Positions 1 to 12,000 of a DNA stretch of 64,000 nt are shown piece by piece (the first letter of the stretch is position 1; each line of letters begins with the position of its first letter). The stretch covers positions 46,871 to 110,870 of the forward strand of contig KV920962.1 in NCBI GenBank assembly GCA_002081555.1. The letters run 5' to 3'. Made by a program: the position numbers and the translations under genes. The notes beneath the pieces were generated by a model. It did not search any database and had not been told where the DNA came from. It saw nothing but the letters and a program-made list of their open reading frames with translations. This stretch comes from Protostelium mycophagum (Eukaryota > Evosea > Variosea > Protosteliida > Protosteliaceae).

Positions 1-517
1 TGCCACAAAACACCAAAAATGTTTTAAAACACCAAAAAGATGCTCCTAAAGCATTCTATTCTTGTATATCTACTGTAGTTCTGTGCTTGTGCAAAACCTG
101 CACCTTATATGCAACACACAAAGCAGACGTCTGTGTCAACTCAAGATTTTAGGATTCAACCAGTCGAACTTTCCATACTGGTCATCTGAGCCTCTCACAC
201 TTGCAAGTGTGCTCTCTGCATTATCTAAATACAACGCACTGTCCAAGTGTTAATAAAAATATATTCCAGATGATCCTCTACCAGATATGTCAAGTCACCT
301 ACTCCAGAACGGGGATTTTCCCGCGCAAACTGGGTACAACTCTGAAGTGAAATGAAAATTCATTGAAATCTCCAAGATAATGTCATGATACCACGCCAAA
401 TGGAGCCGGATATTCTGAAAATGCGTCTTCATCGGACCTTCGTAGATTGAACGTGGTGATTACACGGCCGAAGAACGTTTAGCAATTTTAACAACACGAC
501 AAACACGCACTCACGCA
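1..517. other. Intergenic, no gene seen
   Basis: A short open frame (62-253) has no coding character that I can recognise. The last 100 bases are the presumed promoter and leader of the small secreted protein starting at 518. No repeat or RNA gene is visible. Confidence 0.4.
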
Positions 518-1028
518 ATGAAAATATCTATCCTCTTTATTTTGGGCCTCTGCGCTGCATACGCGACCAGCTCGTCCGAATGCCTCAAGACAACCTGCCC
601 CAGCAATCTGTGCGCCTGTAGCGGAGCATGCTATTCTCAGAGTCAATACTGTTGCCCCAATGGCCAGCTCACCCAGAAGGCTTTCTGCAATGTAACCAGC
701 GTTGCGAGGTGAATTGGTATCAGAATTAGATAGTGTCTAAAAATACGCAGTTCCCCCGCCATGTCCTCTTCTACATGCCAACGTGCGAGTCACTGCAGTA
801 CTTCTCTTGTAACCAATCAGCCCAGTGGACCCTATAACGAATGCAACAGTGTTCGAGCGGAAGGTATAGCCTGTTGCAGATCGTCGATCTGACATCTCCG
901 CAGTCACTTTGGACAGTTATGCCGGCCAAACCTTCTTCGACATGATGATCTCGGAAGTGACCTTCAAGCAGATCAAGGAAGCGGCATCTTCTACAAATCA
1001 TGTAAATAACAACAAAATAACCCTTTAA
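518..1028 (+). CDS. Small secreted cysteine-rich protein (three exons)
   Basis: The ATG at 518 opens a typical signal peptide (MKISILFILGLCAAYA). It is followed by a cysteine-dense segment with motifs such as CPSNLCACSGAC and YCC. The first frame stops at 712, but a 42-nt GT-AG intron (709-750) restores a frame that carries more cysteines (STCQ, SHCS, NEC). A second intron of exactly 40 nt (864-903) leads to a cysteine-free tail ending near 1028. The mature product would be about 130 residues, exported and disulfide-stabilised. I do not recognise the family; the pattern resembles small carbohydrate-binding or defence-type secreted modules, but that is a guess. The last exon is the least certain: without the second splice, translation would end at 892. 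Gene confidence is good, function unknown. Confidence 0.6.
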
Positions 1029-1308
1029 CTCAAATTTATATTTTGACATCCCGAAACCAGCTCCGTTTTATAATAAAGTACACAAAATACATTAAAATTT
1101 TTGCCATAGTAAGACGCGTTCAAGGGATTTCAGGGTTAAGTGCAAAATTTGTGATCTACCCAAAAACAAATGGAAATCATAAAGATTCTTATCAATTACA
1201 AGCTCACCCAAATTTAAGGTTTAGAAAGCTCTCTTCTTGCTGCATGATCAGTCACTGCTGTACATGAGACGTGACGTCATCAATAGACAACATGAATTTT
1301 CCACAAGT
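1029..1308. other. Convergent intergenic spacer
   Basis: AT-rich spacer between the 3' ends of the secreted protein gene and the minus-strand gene ending at 1309. Open frames here lack coding character. Confidence 0.4.
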
Positions 1309-2030
1309 TCACCTGTTGCTGCTGTCATCGTCATATGAACCCTTGTAAAACACCGGTGCATATTCATCTTCTTTCTTCCAGGGAGGTGCATATTTGTTTG
1401 GGAGTATGAGACCATCTTTGTCGCCTATGGGTGTTGTTGTTGTGGACGGATATATTGTGGCAGGAGTGGTTGTTGATATGGATTGAAACATCAATGTGGT
1501 TGGAACAGAATGAAGAGCAAGAGCCAATTTGGGTGCCTCCATAGACGTCCCTGTGGAAAAGCAGAGAGAGAACGGCTTGTTTGTGGAATGTTCAAGAATG
1601 GACTCTGCGGGAGCTGATCTGAGCGTCTCATAGGTTCCACTCACGAGATTTGCCAAGGAGGTGCTGAGGGATGCATCAGAAATCTGACCGGCTCTTGTTT
1701 CTGTCCTGAACGGAATCATTTTACTATGCATCACAAGATGACTCACTTCTCTCTCTTATACGGTTGGTTGTTGCGATCATACGTCTCATGCTCTGATTCT
1801 GGCTCGATTTTTCTCTTATGAAGGACGGGGCTGTGTGGGGGAGGGCTGGTTGTGGAGACGTCTCCTGATTGTGTCTGCACGTGAACTGAATTGCTGACAC
1901 TGCGTGTGTTCTGTCCTATACCAACAATAAGATCTCAATAGATGCATGAATTGTCTATCAGATCCTCACCAAATGGAAGATCTGGGAAGATTTTTGAGGT
2001 TTCCTTCTCTATAGGTTTCTCCTCGTTCAT
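1309..2030 (-). CDS. Unknown Ser/Thr/Pro-rich protein
   Basis: Three exons read on the minus strand. The first, starting at the ATG at 2030 (MNEEKPIEKET), runs to a GTGAGG donor. A 54-nt intron leads to a second exon rich in Ser, Pro and basic residues (SPPPHSPVLHKRK). A roughly 41-nt intron then joins the long last exon ending at 1309. The product is about 220 residues with low-complexity Thr and Ser runs (STTTPAT, STTTTP) and an acidic, aromatic C-terminus. No signal peptide, membrane span or known domain is visible. It looks like a disordered nuclear or cytosolic protein. The start is provisional because an upstream exon cannot be excluded. It lies convergent to the desaturase neighbourhood and there is no functional clue from context. 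Confidence 0.5.
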
Positions 2031-2223
2031 CTGCTGATCGTCGGTGCTGTTGAGTTTCAGGGGCGATTGCCAGGCCGTGACGTCTCATGGATTCAGCATT
2101 GTGTAACAACATCAGGGTCCGGTCGTTTGAAAGGACAAAAATTTACAATTAAAAATATGTGTAATCACTTCGGTCTACACTGTTGTGAATGAATCGCTCA
2201 CCGTTAAAATAAATACTGTTAAT

Positions 2224-3822
2224 TTATTTTATTTGCATTTTTGTTGGCGTATCTTGACTCTGTACAAAAGCGGGTGTCCTCCAAGATTCAACCTCCATCC
2301 CACCTCTAACTACTGCAATTCTCATGGTGCTCAAAAGGTTGTGAGCAGCGTTGCTGTGGTCATAGACCCCACCGTTGAAGGCCGCAGTCATGTCTCGTCC
2401 GATACCAGATTTGATCATATTGACTCCACCTCCATTACATTAGAAAATCGTTGAAAATCAATCAAAACTAACTAAAAGAAGTGGTGGATAAGTAGAACAT
2501 TGAGAACATCAAAGCCTACCAGGATGCGAATTCAATATAGAAGATACGTCGTGCACAATCCCCGAGATGAGTACCAGAGGCTCCTTCTTGCTTTTCTCCT
2601 CGAATTCTTGGAACTCAATCACCGGCAGTTTCTCCAGCGGAGTACCCCAGTCCAATTTGACCGACCGCTCGTTTATCTTCTTCTGCTGCATCTGCAGCAT
2701 CCCCTTCTGTACTTCGTTCTCAGAGAATGTGAGGAGGTTGTGGGTGAGGTTAAAGAGTGAACAGAACTTGATGAACCACTTGGTTGGGTCGTATTGGTAC
2801 AGACGGATGGCGTTCCGGTAGTCCGTGGGAAATTCGTGGTGAAAGTTGTGGTAACCTTAGCTTTTCAATTGAGGTATTGATGGAGAATATCACCCTCTCC
2901 GAGAGTTAAGAGGGCAGTTATGAAATGGTTGCGCGGAGAGTGCCTATCGTCGAAAGGTTGGTCTCCAAGCCAATGAGCGAGAGAATTGACACAGAAAGTG
3001 GCATGATGAACTATAACGAGCCTGATAATGCCAGCGTAAAAATATCCTCCCTGATACTTGTCAATACTATCTACAACGTTGTATATCTCACCATCCAGTC
3101 TCCCCAGCCCAATCCTGCGACAAGAGTAGGAAAAACAAAAGTCATAAAGATGGCAATGGGCAGATAGTATTTGTGTTGCCACATGACCAGCGCATCTACG
3201 TTGAGATCTGTGATGTCAGATCTACCAATTCTCTTGGGGTTTTGTTTCAAAATCATCCAGCCCAAGTGTGCGTACAACAATCCGTTCTGATATTCTTCAG
3301 ACGAAGTTTGACAAAAAAACTCACGTGTACAGCATAGGGGTCCTTGGAAGAGTCTGTGTAGCGATGGTGAGCTCTATGATCACGTGACCACCATTTTATG
3401 CTCCCTTCCATCGCGCCCGCACCAGTCAGTGCCAAAAATAGACGCACGGGGAAGCTCGCACTATAAGATCTATGTGACCATAGTCTGTGATATCTACAAC
3501 GACTTCAGAATTTCCGAGAAAATGGTGACTGACCCTGCTGTGATCCCTAGCCCGGTGGCAAAATACCAGATGACGGACCAAATAAATGTGTACAATTGCA
3601 ATTGTACATTGAATATCGCATAGACTCCGACGAGTGGGGGGAGCGTGAGCATGGCAGCATGAAGCCAATTGATCTTCGCGAGGCTATGTGTTCAGTTTGA
3701 TTACGTCATCAATCATCATACCAATTCTCCCAGGTCCACTCTTGATCTGCAATGTGAACAGAGGGTTTCCGGTAAGTGTCGTGGTGGACACTCTCGAAGC
3801 TGGGTACTGTTGTCTTTTGCAT
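2224..3822 (-). CDS. Acyl-CoA delta-9 (stearoyl-CoA) desaturase with C-terminal cytochrome b5 domain
   Basis: This ER membrane di-iron enzyme introduces the first double bond into saturated acyl-CoA. All three histidine boxes are readable: box 1 (HRLWSH, after an intron near 3494-3540), box 2 ([11 protein letters not shown], followed by SSKDPY) at about 3360-3390, and box 3 (YHNFHHEFP) near 2840. Hydrophobic segments flank them. The C-terminus carries a cytochrome b5 domain with the heme-ligand HPGG motif, interrupted by an intron, then [11 protein letters not shown] and HSNAAHNLL. This Ole1-like fusion lets the enzyme carry its own electron donor. The start at 3822 ([11 protein letters not shown]) reads in frame into WTWEN, typical of the family N-terminus. 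The gene is divergent from the BTB-TLDc gene, with 291 bp between start codons. Function is confident; exact intron edges are by eye. Confidence 0.93.
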
Positions 3823-4113
3823 TCTTCTCGGATTGGTGATATGAGAATTGCCTTTGCAGACACCGATCATTTTCCTCCGCTTTTATCCGCAGGAGGCAGT
3901 TCCTCCGTGTCGACGGCTGGAAATCGGAAAAACTCTTCCGGTTTTTCCGAGGTAAGAGTGTCGATTGTCTGAGATCAGCGCTGGTGATGATGATCACGCC
4001 ACCATTCACGTGGACGAAGGATATTTTCCGAAAGATGTTGGAGATCGCGTTGTATTGTTAGAGAGATTTTTAGGATCTGATTTGTGAATTCATATTTCCG
4101 ATCACTTTGTAAA
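3823..4113. promoter_or_regulatory. Shared divergent promoter region
   Basis: A 291-bp span between the start codons of the minus-strand desaturase and the plus-strand BTB-TLDc gene must hold both promoters. No specific element was identified. Confidence 0.4.
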
Positions 4114-5401
4114 ATGCCTTCCCTTCGCCGCACCAAGTCGAATGATGACCTCTTTGAAGAAGAACTCCAATCGGCTTCTGCCAGAACTCCATTATTTCAG
4201 TCGGTGGAAGCTTTAATGCGAGACGTAGAAGTCAGGGAAAAGAAATTACAGAAGACAATTGAGATGATGGAGGAGAGTCTGTCCAAATTGAAGTCGAGGA
4301 TCAAATTGAATGTTGGCGGGAAGATATTTGAGACCACAAAGAGTACCTTATTGAGTCAGAAGGACACTTATTTCAGCGCTTTACTTCAAAGTGGCCGATG
4401 GGAGGTGTGATCATTACATCTTAATCATTTCTTTTGTAGTATCTGATAAGAGTAGCCAGATGAAGCTGGTGCCTACTTTATTGATCGAAGCCCGGTGTAC
4501 TTTAAAATCATTTTGGAATTTTTGAGAGATGGAAACTTGATCACATCACGTTTAAATGAAGAAGAGATAGAGAAGCTGCGTAGAGAGCTCGATTACTACC
4601 AAATACGTGCTGAGGTCTGGCTTTCTCACGATCTAATACTGTTATGTCCTTTATTGATGTCATCAGCCAAAACTAAAGCAAAAATTGAGGCCAGCAATTA
4701 GTCCAATCATGACAGGTCATCATGCCGATTTGATTGAGAAGTGGACGAGTAAAAAGTTTGGAAAGCTGTTATACAGAGCTTCTAAGCACGGTTTTGCCGC
4801 TGAAAAATTCCATGAATTTTCAGATAATAAGGTGAGACATCTCACTTATTTGATATGATATCATTCAACTTCATATGAACTGGAAAGAGGAGTTTGGTGC
4901 TTCTTTAAAAGTTTATAAAAGGATTTTAGCTAGCGCTATGCCATATGAAAATGACTGAAGTAAATCTACAATAACAATGTCACACGATTTGTTTTACAAT
5001 GACAATCATCAGAAAATGAAGACGTGCAGGGACCAACATTAGTCATCATACAATCACATGAAGGCTATGTCTTTGGTGGTTACGCCTCCTCTTCTTGGAC
5101 TTGTGACCACATGACCATCGATGCGCCAGAATCGTTCGTCTACACTCTTGTAAATCCTCACGAGATCCCGCCCACGAAATATTTGTACAAAGAGAAAAAG
5201 AATTGTCTTTTTGGGAGCATTTATTGCGGCCCAAATTTCGGCCACGTGGCTCTCGCGGTCTCGTCGCATTCCAATGCGAATAAGATGTCGCACAGTTATC
5301 TCAGTGTCAAATGTGAAGATATCGTGGGGAAAGGGGACGAGACATTCACCGGGGACCGACATTTTACAACGAGGGAAATCGAAGTCTATGAGATGCAATA
5401 A
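4114..5401 (+). CDS. BTB (T1 tetramerisation) - TLDc domain protein
   Basis: The ATG at 4114 (MPSLRRTKSNDD) opens a coiled-coil-like N-terminus. A potassium-channel T1-type BTB domain follows (IKLNVGGKIFETTKSTL, then DEAGAYFIDRSPVYFKIILE after a 51-nt intron at 4405-4455, and ELDYYQI). After another intron comes a TLDc domain: KWTSKKFGKLLYRASKHG, GPTLVIIQS, YVFGGYASSSW and a C-terminal REIEVYEM. BTB-T1 domains oligomerise and often recruit cullin-3 ligases. TLDc domains occur in oxidative-stress proteins (OXR1, NCOA7) and bind V-ATPase in known cases. A role as an adaptor is inference. The product is about 350 residues and intracellular, with no signal peptide. The frame continues upstream to 4084 but without an ATG. 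Confidence 0.9.
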
Positions 5402-5924
5402 ATGGATGACTCGTTGTAGACCCGAAGAAATTTCTCATTCTTTTTTTGGGTGATCAGCATAAACCCAGGCGCACAATCCCACCACCTGCTTCAACGTGAA
5501 AACCCTCTGCCAGTGTAATTTTTGTACACCAGTACTTCATTGCTGTAGACGGATCATGGCTCAAGAAGACGAAAGAATGAGGCAAAAAATGTTTTGTTGT
5601 GAATAGATGAGCAACAACCACTGATTGATGAGATCCAAAGCAAAGGTGGTTTCGAGTTTCATGGAAATGGGAAGGTTCTTTCTACAATGAGATATAGACA
5701 GAAAAATGAACGTAAAACATTGACAAGAGTTCTTTACATACAACCTGCAAAAGTTTTGATCATTAATATTGAGCCGATCGATCACACTCCCAAAAGCTTC
5801 ACTAGTAATTACGGTTGTTTACTCTCCAATTTCACAGAGAATCATGAGATTAATGCATGGCAAGGAAAAAATCAACCGAGTAAATCGATTTACACCCGGA
5901 CCAAAAACATAATAATACAGCCAC
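5402..5924. other. Intergenic span with a short exon-like relic
   Basis: No complete gene seen. Positions 5657-5677 are an exact 21-base match to 8119-8139, the end of a coding exon in the downstream F-box-like gene, with weak similarity just upstream. This suggests a decayed fragment of a paralogous exon. Confidence 0.35.
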
Positions 5925-8421
5925 ATGGATGATGAAGAGGCTGGCAGGTCTGTTGCCCCTTTATCATTGACACTGAATATAGCAGATGATCAACAACCAC
6001 TGAATTATAAGAGGACAGTGCCATCACAGATTCGTTTTGACGAACTTCCACAAGAGACACTGGAGAATATTGTCGCACTCACAATCGATGATGATGAGAC
6101 TATTAACACAGAAAAGTTTGGCAGTCTTCGCGCTCTGGTGAGTTGTCATCAACAACAAATCTAATGATTCACTCCAGCTATTTGTGAATCGAAGTCTCCA
6201 TCAGACTGTATTGCCGATCTATCTCAGAGTATTTTACGATGAAGTGAAGGGAAGCGCTCAGGGAGACTTTCCTTGGAGCCACTTCGCAGCCTATCCTGAG
6301 AGGGCACAACACGTCAGACATTTATGCATAGACGCCAGACAAACGATGTCTGATTTCTCTCCACAATTGGGCCACTGCCTCGCACACTTTGATCAGCTCC
6401 AATCCTTTCGATTGAAAGGAAACATTAGCACTCTTCTGCCCCTGATCAAGACGGATCATCTCACGACTGTATCACTGAATATCTCTAGGGTGAGTATCTC
6501 AAAGTGTGAGGTTGCCTGCAGAGCTGCATCTGATCTCCACATCAAAAAATATCCATTTCACTCCATGCTCACACTGATCATCATCAGTTTTTGAGGAAGT
6601 GAGCTGCCACGTCATAGATCTTTCTGACTCGTTGTAGAAGGATGAGCCACCTCATCACACCTCGTCTGCGTGTTCTTGAGATGAATTTGGACACGGCTCT
6701 GTATGGTAAGAAACTCCTTGTTTGAAATATTTTTTGACCATTAAAATTCTTCTGTGCCGCAGAAATTTCACAGAAACTTCATGGAATTATGCATCTCATG
6801 ACTCCACGGCATTACGGTAGTAACCGTAATTACCAAACATAATTGCGGTTTCTTACCGCGATCCAAGTCAGCACTCTTCAATAAATATTTCAAATGAAAT
6901 TCAAATGAAATTCCAATGAAATCTCAGGAACACAAGACAAGGAAGTGCCTTTCGGGGACATTTCGTTCGTAGTATCATTGAGGAGATGTCAGAACTTGGA
7001 AGAATTATTCATCAGCGAGGTTTTCCTCGACGCTTTTGCTGGTTTGACGTGAATAGATTTTTTATGTCTAAAAAACACTGAAAGTGGCAAGGCACACATT
7101 ACTTTTCTTCAAACAAAAATACCCACCAATAAATAATTTCTTCTGGGAAAATGAAATGACTAGTTGTAGATTCCCAAGATTACGTAAATTCGGAGCGAAT
7201 TATATTCATTCCAAGAAAAGGAAGGAAGGACCCCCCACCTTGTCTGATTTTTTTTCCCGCCATCCAAGCATACAGGATTTATCCATCAGAATTTATTTTA
7301 ATGATGAGGAAGTAAGATGGTACAACAACGTTATGATGATTCAAGATGCATGATGCAACATCTCGAAAGAACAATCAGTGACCTCATGTAATCATCTAAG
7401 CCATTGTAGTTTGAGGGTGATGTACTTCCAAATTTGGAAGTTGTGGCAATATCTTGCAAATATCTGAGTTGGCTGACTTCCCCCATGTCCAATGGTGAGT
7501 TTTCAGTAATCTCATTCCACTCATCGTGTGGACAAGCTCAGAAATTTCCAGGAAAATATAGACCCATAAGACAGCTGACTCCATACACTTGCATAAGGTT
7601 TCACGGAGACCAGATATGGACCGGATTCATGAAAAGGATGTCTACAATAACCCACTTAAGGTCAAGTCCCAGTGACATCTACAACGACTGAGATTTATAG
7701 TCAAGTGAAATTTGATTTTTCTAAGGGAAAGTATCTTCCTCCAAATATCAAGAAGATCTCTGGCACAGTTTCCACTCAAAAGTGTCCCACAGAGGTCAGT
7801 TTTACAGCGTTGTAGGTTCCCAAAAAAAGCAAATCCCCGCCAAAATCGCTATTTCAAAATTTGAACAAAAACAGAAGATGGAATCTACAACTCTCGAAGA
7901 GGCAGAGCTGCAAGTCCCAACGTTTGAAGATTTTGGAGACGAGACCGAAAGAGGCTGGGTAGTGTCTCGTTACGCTTCTCATTGGTTTACGACCTGCCCA
8001 GAACTGCGCACGATCAAAATAGTACGAAGATCCGACGGAGCTTCGGCGAAATTTGATAGAGAGTCATGCACTATAGAGGGGAGATCCACGGACCGTGGCA
8101 AAGAGACAGTGTTTTCAATTTCATGGAAATGGGAAGGTTTGTTTTATATTTGCATTTTATTGTCGACGAGTTGCTCAGAGTTAGATTCGAGTTTGCATAG
8201 AAAGGAAACACCAAGTCCAGTGTTTCGATGAGTAATCACTGATGTCATCAGATGGGATCATTGTGCCAACAGACCCTCACCTTTGGGGACCGTCTCTGTA
8301 CCCTCCAGAGAAACTTTTTTTTGAGTTTGGAGAGATAGACGAAGAATATGATGACGAAGAGCATGACAAAGAGCATGAAGACGATGAATCTGACCTTTCT
8401 CCTCTGTATATGATATCATAA
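5925..8421 (+). CDS. F-box/leucine-rich-repeat-like protein with acidic tail
   Basis: The ATG at 5925 opens a protein whose early region (RFDELPQETLENIVAL, then LFVNRSLHQTVLPIYLRVFY after an intron) looks like a divergent F-box: a proline-leucine start followed by helices. Downstream exons carry repeating hydrophobic patterns of LRR type (HLTTVSLNISR, PRLRVLEMNLD, CQNLEELFISE, PNLEVVAISCKYL, CPELRTIKIV). The last exon is strongly acidic (EYDDEEHDKEHEDDESD) and stops at 8421. I joined about ten exons by frame; one intron at 7661-7700 is exactly 40 nt, and one inferred exon near 6589 is only about 11 nt. Such proteins usually select substrates for SCF ubiquitin ligases; that role is inference because both domains are divergent. 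The single-gene model is likely but not proven: a stop at 7691 would end a shorter version. Confidence 0.6.
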
Positions 8422-9016
8422 AGTTGGATACATACTGTAGGATGATGTTCAAGAGTTTGAGATAGTGTCACTTGTTGCGTCTGTTTGTAGTTTGGAAGTA
8501 GTTGCTTAGTGACCAGATCGTGTCAGAGTGATACGTAGAATCTGATCAGTTTTCTCTTGATGAATCGATAGCGGTGTACATTTGTCAGTCATTTATTTTC
8601 AATGATCCAGCCCTCGTCGTCATCACTCGATTCGGACTCATATACTTTGAGCCCATCTCTCGGTTTGAGTAAATCAATCTCCATCATAAGAGCCCAAACA
8701 CGATCAAGACTGTTGACAAAAGTTGGCCAAAAATTTCAAAGCTGGTGTCGCCATTTCACGTTGATTTCTTGGACACTATACCCTTTTCGCATCTATCTTT
8801 TGCCTCTTAGTTTCAGCCATCTGAAGCGAAACAAAAAATCTCTCTTTAGCTTTAATGTATTATATTCTTTAAATCTGATTTCCATCACAATAAGTACTGA
8901 CGAACAATGTTGCATCAAATCAAGACAAAACACAATAAATGTGAGCAGACAAAGTTTATGCAAAGTTTAACGTTAGATGGTTGTGAAATGAATAACTCCG
9001 TTGTACAAGCACAAGA
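8422..9016. other. Convergent intergenic span
   Basis: It separates the 3' ends of the F-box-like gene and ULK4. It holds the duplicated ULK4 fragment at 8435-8520. An ATG-initiated frame at 8602-8970 is Ser-rich at the start and hydrophobic later; I cannot support it as a gene. Confidence 0.4.
8435..8520 (-). pseudogene. Partial duplicate of a ULK4 C-terminal exon
   Basis: Two blocks match the ULK4 coding sequence further along in the same orientation and order. Positions 8435-8462 match 9842-9869 (25 of 28 bases). Positions 8482-8520 match about 9906-9944 (38 of 39 bases). The spacer is about 17 bases shorter than in ULK4, so the copy cannot keep the ULK4 frame throughout. It lies past the ULK4 stop, so it is best read as a tandem exon-fragment duplication that has decayed. 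Confidence 0.7.
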
Positions 9017-12000
9017 TTATATTGCTGCGAGCAGCTCAGATACAAGTGGGTCTGATTTCACTGATCTGATACTCTTAACAGCCTTCAATAACTCCCCCTC
9101 TTTCCGCAGTTGTTGGGCGACGCTGCCATTTGTTGTCACGATCTCCTTCAGCACAGTCAAGAGGGATTTCTGCACGCTTGGTGTTGATTTGAGCAGCGTG
9201 TTTGTGAAAGTGGTGATGTTGGATGAGCCGATGAGGAGTAATGCGTGTGTGGCGCTCCCATAAAGTGATACGAGTAGGGCAAGGCATTTACCTGACTTGT
9301 CAGATTTTCAAGAGTCTTGTTGCTTGGAAAGTGCGGCTAAATCAAGATGTATTTTTGTTTTGCCAACACAGTTTGAGACACAACCCCAACGATTTTTGTT
9401 TGAAAAACTTCTAAAACTCACATGATTTTTCTGTGACCACAAGATCTTGGTGCGTCAACAACCGCAAGAATATGCCCGTATGTTCAATGATTGGTTGGTT
9501 GTGCAGCAGATACTGGCTTCCCTTCGCCCCGCTGCAGTGCACAAGCAAGCTGTAGATGATATCTAACACTGGTTCTAAAAAAAAATCGACCATCTTGTTG
9601 TAGGCATAATCCAGTACTGTACAAACTTTCTTCACAATACCTGAAGGAGTAAGTCTCTACAACAGCGATGGAACTCACCCAGCTCGTAGACGATGTGCTT
9701 GTCTATATCTGCTGACTCTGCGATCCTCCGTATCAACCTTACATTATGCACGTTGTTGTTTGGATGGTCCAGCTGAAAAAATTTGAAGAAAAATGGGATG
9801 AGTGACAACTTGTTGACCACAGCTAAAAAGGCGGGATTCTTCTGTAGGATGATGTTAAGGAGCTTGAGACCGAAGGCGGGGATGGGGTCCTCGTCTGTCA
9901 GTATGTGTTTGTAGTTTGGAAGTAGTTGCTTAGTGACCAGATCATGAAGTTGCCGCGTCACAATGATGTTGGGAGTGGCAGGCTGGAATTTTCAGAGAAA
10001 CTTGTGGGAAATTTCCGGTATTGTTTTGATATAATAGTCATAGTGTTGTTTTAGCGTTGTTAGCAAAATAAGATAAAATCTCACATTGTAGATGTTTGGT
10101 TTCGACATAAACTCCGTCAGCATGTCGATGAAGATCTTCAGACACAAGAACCTCGTGTCACCGTTCTCACTCTTCAATAGCACGACCAGAGGTGGCAGTA
10201 ATCTCATGATGATGTCTTCATGATGGTCGTTTAAGATGGTACTGTTCTGTCAAGAAATCAGTTTAATTCATTGAACTGTGGTGTTTGTCTACACTTTGAC
10301 TCTACCATGAGGTGTGTTTCACTTTTTGGAAGCCAACAATCCCACAAAAATCATCAGTAAAGCACAACCACTTGGCAAAGCCATTCGAAGCGTTTCTAGG
10401 TGCGTTTTGCATTAAAAATCTATCGAGTTTACCTGCGAAATGGCTTCGAGCGTGAGCAGAGTTTGGTTCTTGAACTCATCGGGTGTCAAAAATGACAGCT
10501 CCTCCACATTAGACAGATAGAATGATAGTTCCGTGATGAGTTGTGTGTTCATCACTCTGGGTCTGAACACTGATGACGTCATCAGGTGCAGTACGAGGGG
10601 TAGGTAGCGTAAGTCCTCCTACAAATTTCAGGTATAAACATGACGTCTGAATATTAATGAAGAATAAGTCGGCGTCAAAGACGCCAATCAAAATTACATT
10701 TTGATGCTTCAAATGTCGTCTAGATCATGAATGACCTACCTTCAAATTTATGACGGTTGCGTTGCCGCCAGGCCGGATTTTTGCTTCGTTCAACTGCCTC
10801 ACGTTTTCTGAGATCCTGGCCGTTATGACCGGAACCAACTCAATCACAGATTGTGCGAAGGTTCTTATGCAGTTTTTGACGTACATGTCTGTACATCAGT
10901 TGGATCTTCTGACAAGATGACGTCATTTAGTTCCTTGTCGACAAACAAATGTCGACACTTCGTATCATTGACGTGATCTTTTACCATTCATAACCGAGTG
11001 ATCGCGGTATGAAGATCTCACCTTTGTCTTTCCAAATTCTATCGATCGTCTGGAGGATCTTCAAATCACAAGCTTGTATCAGGAGCAGAGGGGCTACACG
11101 CGTGACAAAGTTGAGAGCTAAGAGGGCTTTGCCTTTGATGACTGGCTGTGTGTGTTGCATCAGGAACATAATACTGTATATGTTCAGTGAATGAGTGCAT
11201 TTTGATCCAAAGTTTAATCTGAGATTTTGCTGCGACGAAATGATCCTGAGGAAATGATCGATCAAAACTGAAGACAATCGATTTGGCGGGAAACTCACGT
11301 GGGAACTATGGAGTCATCATCTATAAATAGAGCCTGTACACTAGGTGGTCCTTGGTGCAGTGTGAGGTTCAATAAATTGAGCCATGACTGTTGTATCTTG
11401 TGATTCGCTTCCTTCGCACCTGAAAAATGAATAAATTTAAATTCAAATTTCTTTTTACCAAATGTTTATTTTCAAAAGAAGTTCTTGAATAATTTTTAAA
11501 AATTGAAGTTATAATACAAGTTGGAATTATACCTTCCAGCACAATCTTAACGTCTGTCTTCTCTAGAAGTGAGAACAAAAAGCTGGAATGGTGTCTGCAC
11601 ACTCTCGCAAAGGCACACCCGGCAATAACCTAATATGTTCAGAAAAAACGTGAAATTTCACTGAAATTTCACCCTCAGTGAGTCCTTCTTGGCTGAATTG
11701 AAAATCTCAAACAATGAATAGGCCATCTAAATATATAAATATCCATTAAAACATATCGACCATCTACAACTCACCTCTTGTGTGGTGAAATGGTTCAAGA
11801 ATTTGGAATTGGAGAGGGCAATCTACAACACATTAAAATACTATTAAATTAATAATTCGAAAGCAGAGTTTTGGAAGAACAGTTTCAGGGCTTTTACATC
11901 ATGTCTGCCGCGAAACAAATCGGTGACTCACATTATCAATTGTTTGGCACACGTGTTCTTGTACTTGTGGATCTTCTCCATTCTTGAGGCATTTTCCCAG

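Noticed and set aside
771-1049. Minus-strand ORF of 92 codons
   Set aside because: Antisense to the spliced exons of the Cys-rich secreted protein and without family features.
1700-1760. A 23-nt intron in the unknown gene at 1309-2030
   Set aside because: A 41-nt intron with a TTCAG acceptor keeps the same frame and fits the local length norm better.
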